32,484 bases of DNA, taken from Bacteroidota bacterium (lineage in GTDB: Bacteria; Bacteroidota; Rhodothermia; Rhodothermales; Bin80). This document shows positions 17,893 through 27,178 of this stretch, piece by piece. Numbering within the stretch: the stretch's first letter is position 1; the number at the start of each line of letters is the position of its first letter. The stretch is from assembly GCA_026709335.1 (NCBI GenBank), contig JAPOTE010000021.1:1-32484 (forward strand), read 5' to 3'. A model generated the notes under the pieces. The model ran no database searches. It saw only the letters and a program-made list of their open reading frames with translations, and was not told the origin of the DNA. Made by a program: the position numbers and the translations under genes.

Positions 17893-18083
17893 TTACGAGG
17901 AATATACGCATGAGAACAAATGGAAAACATCAAAAACCCCGTCAAAACTCCAAGAACCCAGAAACAATGAACACGAGTTTGAACATATCTCCAAAATCTT
18001 GCCCGCTCCACTTGAACTGGCACCTTCATCGGCTTTTACATTGCCAGCGTTTCGTACGAAGAAAATATTGATAGGGAGATGAA

Positions 18084-18269
18084 GTGGCACTGTCTCATAA
18101 GAAAAAACCAAACATGTCAGATCAAGACAAAGAGCCTATGATGATACCTAGGCACGCGAACAAACTTCCAACCTCCATCATTGATGTAATGACTGAGGTT
18201 GATGAAGCATTGACCAAGTTTGAAAAAATGGACTTGATACGTTCAACCTATTCTAGTAATGACCAATAA
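18084..18269 (+). CDS. Small hypothetical protein, related to the tail of the next gene
   Basis: A 61-aa ORF starting at GTG 18084 behind AGGGAGATGAA, a good Shine-Dalgarno; an ATG at 18114 is an alternative start. It is hydrophilic with an amphipathic C-terminal helix. Its segment NKLPTSIIDVMTEVDEALTKFE resembles NDLPVHIQHGMVRADNALLRFE at the C-terminus of the next gene (LP..I...M...D.AL..FE pattern), so the two may be paralogous pieces. No known domain. It could be a real small protein or a duplicated fragment. Confidence 0.45.
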   Translation: MALSHKKKPNMSDQDKEPMMIPRHANKLPTSIIDVMTEVDEALTKFEKMDLIRSTYSSNDQ

Positions 18270-18419
18270 CCCAAGGCTACGAAGGATATCATTTTCAGAT
18301 ATTCTTCGCGTTCACCGCTACCTGCGAACTCAATAACTGGCTATTATCCTGATACTTCTGTCATATTACCTGATCAATCGAGTAGAAAAAATCACAATTG
18401 GAGCGCATCACCAAATATC

Positions 18420-18983
18420 ATGAAACCACGTAAACCTATAAGGTCTAGAAAAACCCCTATGGACGATATACCTGACCTGTTTCCCAGCATATTTGCCTAC
18501 GGTGCACTCGTACAATTCTGCCTGGAAAATATTCCGGAAGTAGCCAAAACTGGCTGGCATGACGAAACTGAGGTCATTAAAGCACTTGACCAAGCTCCAC
18601 TCCCTGTACAGGACGTAGCCAGTGCAATCTCAGAATATTTTGAAATCATGTTGGAAATCGATGAAGATAATCTCAGGCCCGGCGAAGATCCTCCTGATCT
18701 GAGTATCTATACACATCATACTCCAGAAGAATTGTATGGTAAGGTTGATACCAAGCACCTTTTGGCCACTGCTTTTCTCTTATATCTAAAGCAGTATTCC
18801 CCCAAACTGGGGGAAGAAGTAATGCAGAAATGGAAGAACAATGAAGATATTGAGACGGAGTCCTCGCAAACTCTCACCCACATGAACGACCTACCTGTCC
18901 ATATTCAACATGGAATGGTCAGGGCTGATAATGCCTTACTCCGTTTTGAAGAATGGGCTAATTCTGGAAAATCTGAACCCTGA
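18420..18983 (+). CDS. Hypothetical protein inside the trp operon
   Basis: A 187-aa acidic, cytosolic, mostly helical protein with no signal peptide or TM segment. Visible features are a basic N-terminus (MKPRKPIRSRKTPM), a central acidic stretch (EIDEDNLRPGEDPPD), and a C-terminal helix shared with the small ORF upstream. I do not recognise the family. It is co-oriented with trpE and trpS and has 150 bases of non-coding sequence before it, so it may have its own promoter. The ATG at 18420 lacks a Shine-Dalgarno. Confidence 0.6.
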   Translation: MKPRKPIRSRKTPMDDIPDLFPSIFAYGALVQFCLENIPEVAKTGWHDETEVIKALDQAPLPVQDVASAISEYFEIMLEIDEDNLRPGEDPPDLSIYTHHTPEELYGKVDTKHLLATAFLLYLKQYSPKLGEEVMQKWKNNEDIETESSQTLTHMNDLPVHIQHGMVRADNALLRFEEWANSGKSEP

Positions 18984-19048
18984 TTACCTGATCAGATTTT
19001 CTTCAATAATGTTCCACGCAAATAATTCCCTTGCTTTAAATTCAATTC

Positions 19049-19516
19049 ATGACGATTAAAGATCTTAAATCAATTTTTCTGAGAAAGGGCTGGGCAGGAA
19101 AAACACTCAGCCGTGAGGAAACTGCGCAGCGGTTGAATCCATTAATCGAAGCGCATGTAAAGTTAAAACATGCCTACGCCAACCTGTCTAATCACCTTGC
19201 ATCAGATCGTGAACGGAATGATCTCGAATCCATTCTGAAGACTCTCCGGCTTGATATTGGTAAGCTCAAAGAACTTGTCTTCAGTTGTGGTGAAACAGCT
19301 TTCAATGGAATTTCTCTGGAGCCTGAATCATTCGAGCTCTCGGGGAATGCCCCCTATGCAGATTTGCTGGAGCGTGAAAATTCGGTCCGCACATTATTGG
19401 ATGTCGAGCAACCTATCGAGCATCAAATTCGTACTGAAGCGGTCCTGACACGCCTACGAAAGAACAGTAATTCCAGACTTTCTTTCGCAAGATCGTGTGT
19501 ACGGGCATACGCATAA
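19049..19516 (+). CDS. Hypothetical helical protein upstream of trpS
   Basis: A 155-aa soluble, helix-rich protein (LNPLIEAHVKLKHAYANLSNHLASD, then ILKTLRLDIGKLKELVFS). The heptad-like spacing suggests a small helical bundle. No signal peptide, and no motif I can assign. Its stop lies 16 bases before the trpS ATG, so it is probably co-transcribed with trpS. The tail RLSFARSCVRAYA is basic. The ATG at 19049 has no evident Shine-Dalgarno. Function unknown. Confidence 0.65.
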   Translation: MTIKDLKSIFLRKGWAGKTLSREETAQRLNPLIEAHVKLKHAYANLSNHLASDRERNDLESILKTLRLDIGKLKELVFSCGETAFNGISLEPESFELSGNAPYADLLERENSVRTLLDVEQPIEHQIRTEAVLTRLRKNSNSRLSFARSCVRAYA

Positions 19517-19532
19517 CTGCATCAACCTCCGT

Positions 19533-20549
19533 ATGACACACTACCCATTTACACCTGATGAAACGATCGTCGTTTCAGGAATTCAATCTTCCGGGAAGCT
19601 ACACTTGGGAAACTATTTCGGTGCAATTCGACAGCATATCGCCCTTCACCAGAATCATCCTTCGTACTATTTCATCGTGAATTATCACGCGATGACATCC
19701 GTTCGCGATCCTATTGCCCTTAAAGCGCACACCCTTGACGCAGCGCTGACGTATCTTGCGCTCGGATTTGATCCCTCCAAAGGCGATCTATTCGTGCAGA
19801 GTGATGTACCCCTACTGAATGAGCTTACATGGATATTCTTCTGTCTAACTCCGGTCTCACAGCTGGAGAAAGCAACTTCGTACAAGGATAAGGTTGCCCA
19901 GGGACTTTCATCAAACTGTGGTTTATTTAATTATCCAATCTTGCAGGCAGCCGACATTCTCATCTACGGAGGAACACTGGTTCCCGTGGGGGCTGATCAG
20001 AAGCAACACATTGAAATTGCACGAGATACCGCACAGCGCTTTAATCATGTCTGGTCTCCCGACCAACCTATGTTTCCACTTCCCGATCCCTATATCGTGA
20101 AAAATGTGGCGATTGTCCCCGGGATTGATGGACGAAAAATGTCAAAAAGCTACGATAATACAATTGGAATATTTGACGAAGGCAAAGAACTCGATCGCCG
20201 CATCAAGCGTATCGTGACCGACTCAACGCCCCTTGAAGCCCCCAAAGATCCAGATACGGACAATGTATTTGCCTTGATTCGGCTTTTTGCCTCTGAGGAA
20301 CAGCAATCTGAAATCAGAGAAGCATATCAGTGTGGAGGATACGGATATGGACACGCCAAGAAGGTGTTGACAGGATTAATTACCGAATATTTTGGAGATG
20401 CACGTGAAAGAAGAAGAGAACTGCTCAAGAATCCCGACTATATTCAGGATGTACTTCGCCAGGGCGGCATCAATGCACGGCAACGGGCAGAGGCTTGTAT
20501 GGACAAGGTTCGAGAACTTACCGGTCTGATGACCACATACCAGTTTTGA
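19533..20549 (+). CDS. trpS: Tryptophanyl-tRNA synthetase
   Basis: TrpS charges tRNA-Trp. The 338-aa class Ic synthetase has the HIGH-type motif in SGKLHLGNYFGAIRQH, KMSKS as GRKMSKSYDNTI, and the family segments YFIVNYHAMTSVRDP, LNELTWIFFCLTPVSQLEKATSYKDK and VPVGADQKQHIEIARD. ATG 19533 gives MTHYPFTPDETIVVSGIQSSG, matching family N-termini; an in-frame GTG at 19497 would overlap the upstream gene. The stop overlaps the trpG TTG start, so trpS and trpG are coupled. A trpS copy inside a trp biosynthetic operon is uncommon. Whether another trpS exists in the genome cannot be told here. Confidence 0.96.
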   Translation: MTHYPFTPDETIVVSGIQSSGKLHLGNYFGAIRQHIALHQNHPSYYFIVNYHAMTSVRDPIALKAHTLDAALTYLALGFDPSKGDLFVQSDVPLLNELTWIFFCLTPVSQLEKATSYKDKVAQGLSSNCGLFNYPILQAADILIYGGTLVPVGADQKQHIEIARDTAQRFNHVWSPDQPMFPLPDPYIVKNVAIVPGIDGRKMSKSYDNTIGIFDEGKELDRRIKRIVTDSTPLEAPKDPDTDNVFALIRLFASEEQQSEIREAYQCGGYGYGHAKKVLTGLITEYFGDARERRRELLKNPDYIQDVLRQGGINARQRAEACMDKVRELTGLMTTYQF

Positions 20550-21124
20550 TCTTAGTTATAGATAATTACGATTCCTTCACCTATAACTTGGTGCAGCTGC
20601 TCGGCTGTACCACGAATGATATTCGTGTGGAGCGTAATGACGCGGTGACTCCTTCAGAGATCAATGCAATGAAGCCGGATGGAATTGTAATATCTCCGGG
20701 GCCAGGTCGCCCAGCCGATGCGGGAATATGTAACGATGTAGTGGCCAAACTTGGTGCTAAATTTCCAATTCTGGGAATTTGCCTGGGACATCAGATTATC
20801 GGAGAGGTTCATGGAGCGATCGTCACCTATGCTCCATCCCTTATGCATGGGAAAACCAGCATGATTCGCCACACCGGAAACGCCCTGTTTACCGATATAC
20901 CTGACATATTTGAAGCTACACGATACCACTCACTGGTACTGGATCCCGAATCAATTCCTGATTGCCTTGAGGTGACTGCTTCAACACACGATGGCATAGT
21001 CATGGGAGTTCGGCATCTCCATCAGCCTGTTGAAGGAGTACAATTTCACCCTGAAAGCATTAGAACGCATGATGGCCATACCCTGCTTAATAATTGGCTC
21101 AAGAATATTGGACTGAGATCATGA
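20546..21124 (+). CDS. trpG: Anthranilate synthase component II (glutamine amidotransferase)
   Basis: TrpG releases ammonia from glutamine for TrpE. From TTG 20546 the protein is 192 aa and begins MILVIDNYDSFTYNLVQLLG, the exact family N-terminus. The in-frame ATG at 20495 would add 17 residues read from trpS and is rejected. Class I amidotransferase features are present: oxyanion loop SPGPGRPADAG, nucleophile Cys in GICLGHQ, YHSLV, and His-Glu in VQFHPESI. The TTG overlaps the trpS TGA, and the TGA overlaps the trpD ATG, so it is translationally coupled on both sides. Confidence 0.95.
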   Translation: MILVIDNYDSFTYNLVQLLGCTTNDIRVERNDAVTPSEINAMKPDGIVISPGPGRPADAGICNDVVAKLGAKFPILGICLGHQIIGEVHGAIVTYAPSLMHGKTSMIRHTGNALFTDIPDIFEATRYHSLVLDPESIPDCLEVTASTHDGIVMGVRHLHQPVEGVQFHPESIRTHDGHTLLNNWLKNIGLRS

Positions 21125-22146
21125 CAGAGTACTTGCAGATCCTCTCTCGTGGCGAATTTCTTTCGGGGAAACAAGCGACTGATGCAATGCATCAGATCAT
21201 GCAAGGAGATGCTGATCCTGTTCAAATCTCCGGCCTGCTGATGGCCATGAGAGCCCGTGGAGAATCCATTGAAGAGCTCACCGCCTTTGTGCAGGTGATG
21301 CGAACTTATTTTATCCCGGTAAACTGTCCTGATCCACATGCGATTGATGTATGTGGGACAGGCGGAGATGGTAGCCATACATTTAATATTTCTACCGCAG
21401 CAGCACTTGTCTGCGCGGGTGCTGGTGTCACTGTTGCAAAACATGGCAATCGAAGTGTATCATCCAAATCTGGTAGTGCTGATGTGCTTGAAGCATTGGG
21501 AGTTAATGTTGATCTCAATGCGAATAAGATTGCTTTATGCATCGAAAAAACTGGGATTGGATTTATCTTTGCTCGGCACTTTCACCCCGCTATGCGTCAT
21601 GTGATGCCGGTTAGAACCGTACTTCGCTCACGTACGGCCTTTAATATTTTAGGACCACTATGCAACCCTGCAGGTGTTCGGCGCCAGGTCATTGGAGCTT
21701 TTAATCTGGAAACAGCACAAACCATTGCTGCAATCATGCATCAATTGGGAGCTGAACATATCCTTACCCTTCATTCCAGAGATGGCCTTGACGAAGCTTC
21801 TATTTCTGCACCCACAGCGGTGATTGAATACCGTAAGGGAGAGGATGCTCCAACCACTTTTCATATTGAACCCGAAAATTACGGCCTGACACAAGCAGAT
21901 CTCTCGGCTCTTGTGGGTGGGAATGCCAAACAAAATGCCTCCATGATCCGAGCAGTTCTGGATGGACATACAGGCCCCTGTCGAGACGTTGTTATTCTGA
22001 ATAGTGCGCTGGGGCTCTGGGTATCCGGACGATATGAAAGTATTGAAGACTGCATTAAGGCTGCACAGATAAGTATTGATTCCGGGGCTGCGCGAGAACG
22101 TCTACGGATACTGTGTGAATTCAGCAATACACATGACGGTTCTTGA
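21121..22146 (+). CDS. trpD: Anthranilate phosphoribosyltransferase
   Basis: TrpD joins anthranilate to PRPP. The 341-aa protein from ATG 21121 begins MTEYLQILSRGEFLSGKQAT and has the PRPP loop CGTGGDGSHTFNIST, KHGNRSVSSKSGSADVLEALG, RTAFNILGPLCNPA and HSRDGLDEAS. The ATG overlaps the trpG stop by 4 bases. A GTG-style extension to 21094 is possible but would start inside trpG. Its 3' end overlaps the start of trpC by 14 bases. Confidence 0.96.
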   Translation: MTEYLQILSRGEFLSGKQATDAMHQIMQGDADPVQISGLLMAMRARGESIEELTAFVQVMRTYFIPVNCPDPHAIDVCGTGGDGSHTFNISTAAALVCAGAGVTVAKHGNRSVSSKSGSADVLEALGVNVDLNANKIALCIEKTGIGFIFARHFHPAMRHVMPVRTVLRSRTAFNILGPLCNPAGVRRQVIGAFNLETAQTIAAIMHQLGAEHILTLHSRDGLDEASISAPTAVIEYRKGEDAPTTFHIEPENYGLTQADLSALVGGNAKQNASMIRAVLDGHTGPCRDVVILNSALGLWVSGRYESIEDCIKAAQISIDSGAARERLRILCEFSNTHDGS

Positions 22147-22933
22147 CCGAATTGTAACGGATGTGCAGGCTGCACTGAATCGGCGAAAACGCCTTGTTCA
22201 CCTGCATGAGTTGAAAGCATCCATCGATTATGAAAAGCCCGTGAGAGATTTTCAGACAGCCTTGAGCGTGCCCGGAATGGCAATCATTGCTGAAATCAAG
22301 AAACGCTCTCCTTCGAAAGGCCTCCTGCGAGAATCATTTGACGTCCCTGCTCTTGCCAAAGATTATTCGCAGGCTGGTGCAAATGCAATTAGTGTATTGA
22401 CCGAAGAAGATCATTTTGATGGATCACTTTCATATCTGGATCTTGCAGCTCGCCATTCTCAACTTCCAATTCTGCGCAAAGATTTTATCGTTGATCCCTA
22501 TCAGTTATATGAAGCTCGATCTTATGGAGCGGCAGCGGTGTTACTGATTGCAGCTATCCTTGACTCCTCACAAATTCATGATCTACTCAGCCTCGCAACC
22601 GAATTAAACCTGGCATGCCTGGTTGAAATATATGACCCGATTGAGCTGGATAAAATCGACCTTAACCAAGTCTCTATTCTTGGAGTCAATAATCGAAATC
22701 TTCATACTTTCGAGGTAGACATTAAGCACTCTCTACGGGTATTTGAATTGGTAGACAAAAACCTTGTCAAAGTATCTGAAAGTGGGCTTCGATCCTCAAA
22801 AGATCTGGCTTACTTACATCAAAGGGGAATTGATGCGGTGTTAATCGGTGAAACCTTCATGTGCGCGGACCAACCCGGCACGACCCTACGAGCACTCCGG
22901 GAAGAAACTGATGCTCTACTCAATTCAGCATAA
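22133..22933 (+). CDS. trpC: Indole-3-glycerol phosphate synthase
   Basis: TrpC closes the indole ring (CdRP to indole-3-glycerol phosphate, with loss of CO2 and water). The 266-aa TIM barrel from ATG 22133 (MTVLDRIVTDVQAALNRRK) has IIAEIKKRSPSKG with the catalytic Lys, SVLTEEDHFDGSL, LPILRKDFIVDPYQ, VNNRNLHTFEVD and SESGLRSSKDL. It overlaps the trpD end by 14 bases, indicating coupling. It is not fused to TrpF, which follows after a 150-base gap. Confidence 0.96.
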   Translation: MTVLDRIVTDVQAALNRRKRLVHLHELKASIDYEKPVRDFQTALSVPGMAIIAEIKKRSPSKGLLRESFDVPALAKDYSQAGANAISVLTEEDHFDGSLSYLDLAARHSQLPILRKDFIVDPYQLYEARSYGAAAVLLIAAILDSSQIHDLLSLATELNLACLVEIYDPIELDKIDLNQVSILGVNNRNLHTFEVDIKHSLRVFELVDKNLVKVSESGLRSSKDLAYLHQRGIDAVLIGETFMCADQPGTTLRALREETDALLNSA

Positions 22934-23083
22934 ACCTTTGGAAGAATTCGGTTGGGATAGTCGGACCAAAATGATTTCTATGACAAGTTCGCACCTTCAA
23001 CATGTTTGCCTCCCGGAAGTCTAATATATTTTTCGAACTATACATGTTTATGCCTTACATAAAACTGAGTCAGATAGAATCAG

Positions 23084-23725
23084 ATGTCATGTAAAGTGAA
23101 AATTTGTGGCCTGACAACCTTGGCAGATGCACGATTCTGTGCGGGTGCTGGGGCTGATTATCTGGGGTTTATTCAGCACCCCCCAAGCCCACGATATATC
23201 TCACCCGATCGTGCAAAGGAAATCAAAGAATGGGTTCATGGACCTGAAACGGTCGGAGTATTTGTGAATGTAGATGCAGAAACTGTCAATCTAAGCAGTG
23301 AAACAGCAGGTTTTGACATCGTCCAATTACACGGAGATGAGTCTCCTGCTTACTGTAGGCGTATCACTCGTCCGGTGATCAAAGCATTTAGCATCCGACC
23401 AAATGATACGGTTCGTGCACTTTCAAGAATTATGGACGCATATCAGGGTTGTGTAGACTACTTCCTTCTTGACACCTGGCACTCTGAACTTCCGGGTGGA
23501 ACAGGGAAAGTTTTTGACTGGAGTATTGCCAAGAACTTGGCTACGAATTTTCCCACATTGCTGGCAGGTGGCCTGAATCCCTCCAATGTGAAAGAAGCTG
23601 TTCGAACTGTTTCACCCTGGGGTATTGATCTATCCAGTGGGATCGAAGAAATCCCCGGCACTAAGGACTTTGACTTGGTAACCAAATTTTTTGAATCAAT
23701 CAGCGAGGGAGACACTGAACTATAA
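23084..23725 (+). CDS. trpF: Phosphoribosylanthranilate isomerase
   Basis: TrpF performs the Amadori rearrangement of PRA to CdRP. The 213-aa TIM barrel has VKICGLT (catalytic Cys), [52 protein letters not shown] (catalytic Asp) and [10 protein letters not shown]. The 150 bases before it (22934-23083) hold no gene; an internal promoter is possible but none is evident. The order trpC-F-B-A is common in bacteria. Its 3' end may overlap the trpB start. Confidence 0.95.
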   Translation: MSCKVKICGLTTLADARFCAGAGADYLGFIQHPPSPRYISPDRAKEIKEWVHGPETVGVFVNVDAETVNLSSETAGFDIVQLHGDESPAYCRRITRPVIKAFSIRPNDTVRALSRIMDAYQGCVDYFLLDTWHSELPGGTGKVFDWSIAKNLATNFPTLLAGGLNPSNVKEAVRTVSPWGIDLSSGIEEIPGTKDFDLVTKFFESISEGDTEL

Positions 23726-24899
23726 CGCACCTGATGAGAACGGGCGCTTTGGACCTTATGGTGGAGCTTTCGTTCCAGAAATATTGATTCCTGAATTACG
23801 CGCTGTCCAGGCAGCATTTGAGGAGTCATGGACTGATTCAGAATTTCGCAACGAATATCTGAATCTGCTAAGAACTTATGTTGGCCGACCTACTGCTCTG
23901 ACTTTTGCTGAAAGATTAAGTAATGAGCTGGGTAGAGGAAAAATATTCTTAAAACGAGAAGATTTATGCCACACTGGTGCACATAAAATCAATAATACGA
24001 TTGGTCAGATTTTGCTTGCCTGCAAGATGGGCAAGACTCGCATTATTGCTGAAACCGGTGCAGGCCAACATGGAGTCGCTACCGCCACCGTCGCAGCCAA
24101 ATTTGGGCTCCAATGTATTGTCTATATGGGCGCTGAAGACATGGAACGCCAAGCCCTGAATGTAGCTCGCATGCAACTACTGGGGGCCGAAGTTCGTGCA
24201 GCTACCAGTGGAAGTCAGACGCTCAAAGATGCAACCAATGAAGCAATCCGTGATTGGGTTTCCAATCCAACAGATACTTTCTACATCATTGGCTCCGTTG
24301 TTGGGCCACATCCATATCCCATGATGGTACGTACTTTTCATAGTATCATCGGCGAGGAAGTTCAGGATCAATTAATAAATATAGCAGACATAGAAACCCC
24401 TGATGTGCTCGTAGCATGTGTGGGTGGAGGATCCAATGCAATTGGATTATTTTATCCTTTTATTAATTCCCCTGAGGTGCAGATGTATGGAATAGAAGCC
24501 GCCGGTGAAGGTCTCGATGGACGCCATGCTGCGACATTGACTCGAGGAACTGTGGGAGTGCTTCATGGCGCAATGAGCTACCTGCTACAGGATCATGATG
24601 GACAGATTACCCTTGCACATTCCGTTTCGGCGGGTTTGGATTACCCTGGTGTGGGTCCCGAACATTCCTGGCTTAAGGACCTTGGTCGAGTAACATACCT
24701 GACCGAGACGGATGAGTCGGCTTTAAGAGGTGTCTCACTCCTGTCCAAGACCGAGGGAATTATTCCTGCACTTGAAACTGCTCATGCTATTGCCGCGCTA
24801 GAAAAAATAGTTGCAAACGTTGAACATGACTCGATCATCGTCGTGAACTGCTCTGGTCGAGGGGATAAGGATATGCAAACTATTCTGAATCATACATGA
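23691..24899 (+). CDS. trpB: Tryptophan synthase beta subunit
   Basis: TrpB condenses indole with serine using pyridoxal phosphate. The protein (402 aa from TTG 23691) has [18 protein letters not shown], the PLP lysine in [56 protein letters not shown] and [10 protein letters not shown], all typical of the canonical TrpB1 type that works with TrpA. There is no ATG near the start. TTG 23691 would overlap trpF by 35 bases, whereas CTG at 23715, behind GAGGGAG, would give the more family-like N-terminus [13 protein letters not shown]. The start is therefore uncertain by 8 codons. Confidence 0.96.
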   Translation: MNQSARETLNYNAPDENGRFGPYGGAFVPEILIPELRAVQAAFEESWTDSEFRNEYLNLLRTYVGRPTALTFAERLSNELGRGKIFLKREDLCHTGAHKINNTIGQILLACKMGKTRIIAETGAGQHGVATATVAAKFGLQCIVYMGAEDMERQALNVARMQLLGAEVRAATSGSQTLKDATNEAIRDWVSNPTDTFYIIGSVVGPHPYPMMVRTFHSIIGEEVQDQLINIADIETPDVLVACVGGGSNAIGLFYPFINSPEVQMYGIEAAGEGLDGRHAATLTRGTVGVLHGAMSYLLQDHDGQITLAHSVSAGLDYPGVGPEHSWLKDLGRVTYLTETDESALRGVSLLSKTEGIIPALETAHAIAALEKIVANVEHDSIIVVNCSGRGDKDMQTILNHT

Positions 24900-25720
24900 G
24901 TTCTCGATTATCCATCAGATTGCGCTCACTCCATTCAAAGGGCGAAAAAGCGATGGGAATTTTTCTCACCAGTGGATTCCCCCATCCTGATGTAACCAAT
25001 CTGCTATTGGATGCCGTTGACCAAGGCGAGGCGGACTTCATTGAATTGGGGATGCCCCACAGTGACCCTCTGGCAGAGGGTCTACCAATTCAGCGATCCA
25101 GCACACGCGCACTCAAAGCCGGCGCTACGATGGAAAGTACATTGGATGCAGTGATACAGTTCAGAAAACAGAGTGAAACTCCATTACTGCTTATGGGCTA
25201 CATCAATCCGATTTATCGATTTGGTATCGAAAATTTTTGTGCTCAAGCATCCTCTGCAGGAGTCGATGGATTAATTATACCCGACCTGCCTCCACAGGAA
25301 GCTCCCTTATTACGCGAACATGCAAGAAATCATAATCTGGATATGGTCTTTCTCGTCGCACCAAATACTCCAACCGAGCGCATGAACGAAATAGATCTCT
25401 TGTCCAGTGGTTTTGTCTATTGCGTTTCAATCACAGGCCTTACCGGGACTGGACTTGAAGGGAAAGTAGAACAGATCAATACCTATCTAAAGCGTGCAAA
25501 TGAAGCCATTCTACAAAACCCACTTCTGGTAGGTTTTGGTATTCAAACTCGTGAAGATGCAGCTAGACTCTCCAAACATACGAATGGTTTTATTGTTGGG
25601 TCTGCGGTGGTAAACAAAATTGAACACCTCTGGGCGCAAGGTAACCTGTCTCTACCCCAGCGCTGTCAGTACCTGACACATTTTGTGCGCTCACTTAAAC
25701 TAACTGTTAACCCCAAATGA
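24896..25720 (+). CDS. trpA: Tryptophan synthase alpha subunit
   Basis: TrpA cleaves indole-3-glycerol phosphate and channels indole to TrpB. The 274-aa TIM barrel has [33 protein letters not shown] (catalytic Glu50), [35 protein letters not shown] and [10 protein letters not shown]. The usual second catalytic Asp in DPLADGP is Glu61 here, and the usual Phe before SDP is His. The ATG overlaps the trpB stop by 4 bases and the stop overlaps the next gene the same way, so coupling is tight. Confidence 0.95.
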   Translation: MSSRLSIRLRSLHSKGEKAMGIFLTSGFPHPDVTNLLLDAVDQGEADFIELGMPHSDPLAEGLPIQRSSTRALKAGATMESTLDAVIQFRKQSETPLLLMGYINPIYRFGIENFCAQASSAGVDGLIIPDLPPQEAPLLREHARNHNLDMVFLVAPNTPTERMNEIDLLSSGFVYCVSITGLTGTGLEGKVEQINTYLKRANEAILQNPLLVGFGIQTREDAARLSKHTNGFIVGSAVVNKIEHLWAQGNLSLPQRCQYLTHFVRSLKLTVNPK

Positions 25721-26844
25721 CCATGCGACGTATTACATTCCTATTGACTGTAATGCTGTTTTCCCAAGGCTGTGGAGATGGCGGGCTACTTGGTGGAGAT
25801 TATCGACCCGATGCAACAGGCATTGAAGGCCAGATTACAGTTGTAATTGACTCCGTGCTATGGAATGGAACTGTGGGTGAAGCCTTACAAATTCATGTGG
25901 GCGGTTCAATTGAAACACTCCCGTCTGCCGAACCAGAGTTTGACTTGGAAGCAATCGGCTTGACTTCATCCGCTGCCTTTGATATGGCAAAAGATCGGAA
26001 AAACGTCATGATCGTAGGCTTGATTGCAGATTCAAGTTCCGAAAACATAACAACCGAAAGCGAATACCTCAATACGATCTTCAGTAATGACTCCTTACGT
26101 CAGATGATTTTGGAAGGATCACCTGCGCTTGTCGCAAGACCCAACCACTGGCGCAGGAATCAACTTGTCTATTATCTGGCTGCAGCCTCCCCCAGTGACC
26201 TAATCATGTCTCTTGAACAAAATTCGGAGCAACTCAGGTACCATTTTAACGAAGTTTCCAGAACCCGCCTTCATCGTGACATGTTTGATATTGGCCGTCA
26301 ACATGATATAGAACAAGCTCTAATAGAAGAGCATCAATTTGCAGTGAATGCACAACATGATTATTTCATCGCCATTGATACAACCCAATTCGTATGGCTA
26401 CGCCGTTCCCTTACAGATACGTGGCGAAGCCTGTTCGTCTACTATGAGGAGGAAGGAGATCCCTCAAAATTAAATGCTGACTGGATTGCTCGTGCACGCG
26501 ATGCACTCACCCAACGCTATATTAGTGGTACTGCTGGGGGATGGATCGAAATTGACCGACGCCGTCCGATGACGATACAAGAAATCAATTTCAAAGACAG
26601 ATATGCCATCGAGTTCAGAGGACTATGGCATATGGTAGGCGAAGATAATGGACGTAAGTTCCCCTTTGGAATGGGCGGCCCTTTTGTGACCTATGCCTTT
26701 TATGATGAACCGACTCAACGGCTCTATCTGATCGATGGAATGGTATTCGCTCCCAATTTTTCCAAACGTGAATTCATGAGGCAAATGGAAGTCATTGCAT
26801 ATACCTTCCGCACTCTTCAAGAGGTGGAAGGTGAGAGCGTGTAG
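25717..26844 (+). CDS. DUF4837-like lipoprotein
   Basis: A 375-aa probable lipoprotein: signal FLLTVMLFSQGC with acylated Cys19 after SQG. The mature start GGDYRPDATGIEGQITVVIDSVLWNGTVGEAL is typical of the DUF4837 family of Bacteroidota, which is of unknown function. The middle (MIVGLIADSSSE..., ARPNHWRRNQLVYYLAAAS) and the C-terminal KFPFGMGGPFVTYAF with YLIDGMVFAPNFSKREFMRQMEVI also fit. The ATG overlaps the trpA stop (ATGA), so it is expressed with the trp operon although no link to tryptophan is known. Confidence 0.8.
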   Translation: MTMRRITFLLTVMLFSQGCGDGGLLGGDYRPDATGIEGQITVVIDSVLWNGTVGEALQIHVGGSIETLPSAEPEFDLEAIGLTSSAAFDMAKDRKNVMIVGLIADSSSENITTESEYLNTIFSNDSLRQMILEGSPALVARPNHWRRNQLVYYLAAASPSDLIMSLEQNSEQLRYHFNEVSRTRLHRDMFDIGRQHDIEQALIEEHQFAVNAQHDYFIAIDTTQFVWLRRSLTDTWRSLFVYYEEEGDPSKLNADWIARARDALTQRYISGTAGGWIEIDRRRPMTIQEINFKDRYAIEFRGLWHMVGEDNGRKFPFGMGGPFVTYAFYDEPTQRLYLIDGMVFAPNFSKREFMRQMEVIAYTFRTLQEVEGESV

Positions 26845-27157
26845 GCGGTGCCTGATCATAACTCTGGCCTTTTGCGCTGCTTGTTCCGATCGCGAACGGG
26901 AACTTGCAACAGAGCCCGTGGATAGTCTGATGATCGAAATTTTTATCGATATACATCTGAGTAATGCACGTTCCGAATTGGGGTATGGGGAAAACGACAC
27001 CCCGCTTGATTCAATGATTATCCGGCATGGCCTTTCTAGGATAGAATACGATCAAAAACTCATTTTTTACTCTGAAAACCCCGACACCTACTTGGCAGTG
27101 TTGAATCAGGTCACAGAGCGCCTTGCGGAGGAATCCAGACTAATTGGAGGCTTTTAG
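26831..27157 (+). CDS. DUF4296-like lipoprotein
   Basis: From GTG 26831, just behind GAGGTGGAAG, a 108-aa lipoprotein precursor MRACRRCLIITLAFCAACSD with lipobox FCAAC. An earlier ATG at 26795 would put 12 charged residues before the signal and is rejected. The mature protein has MIEIFIDIHLSNARSELGYG and RHGLSRIEYDQKLIFYSEN, helices resembling the Bacteroidota DUF4296 family; its function is unknown. It overlaps the end of the DUF4837-like gene by 14 bases, and the two families often occur in envelope contexts. Confidence 0.65.
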   Translation: MRACRRCLIITLAFCAACSDRERELATEPVDSLMIEIFIDIHLSNARSELGYGENDTPLDSMIIRHGLSRIEYDQKLIFYSENPDTYLAVLNQVTERLAEESRLIGGF

Positions 27158-27178
27158 GATGTCATCGACAAATTACTC

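Noticed and set aside
17615-18082. 155-codon plus-strand ORF overlapping the end of trpE
   Set aside because: Two thirds of it is antiphase to the conserved TrpE C-terminus, so it is a shadow.
17893-18083. Two short overlapping frames after trpE, one from ATG 17910 behind GAGGAA (53 codons) and one ending at 18082
   Set aside because: Neither has protein-like composition throughout or a recognisable motif. The first is rich in His/Arg/Asn as expected from a shadow frame, and the second lacks a good start. I treat the stretch as non-coding.
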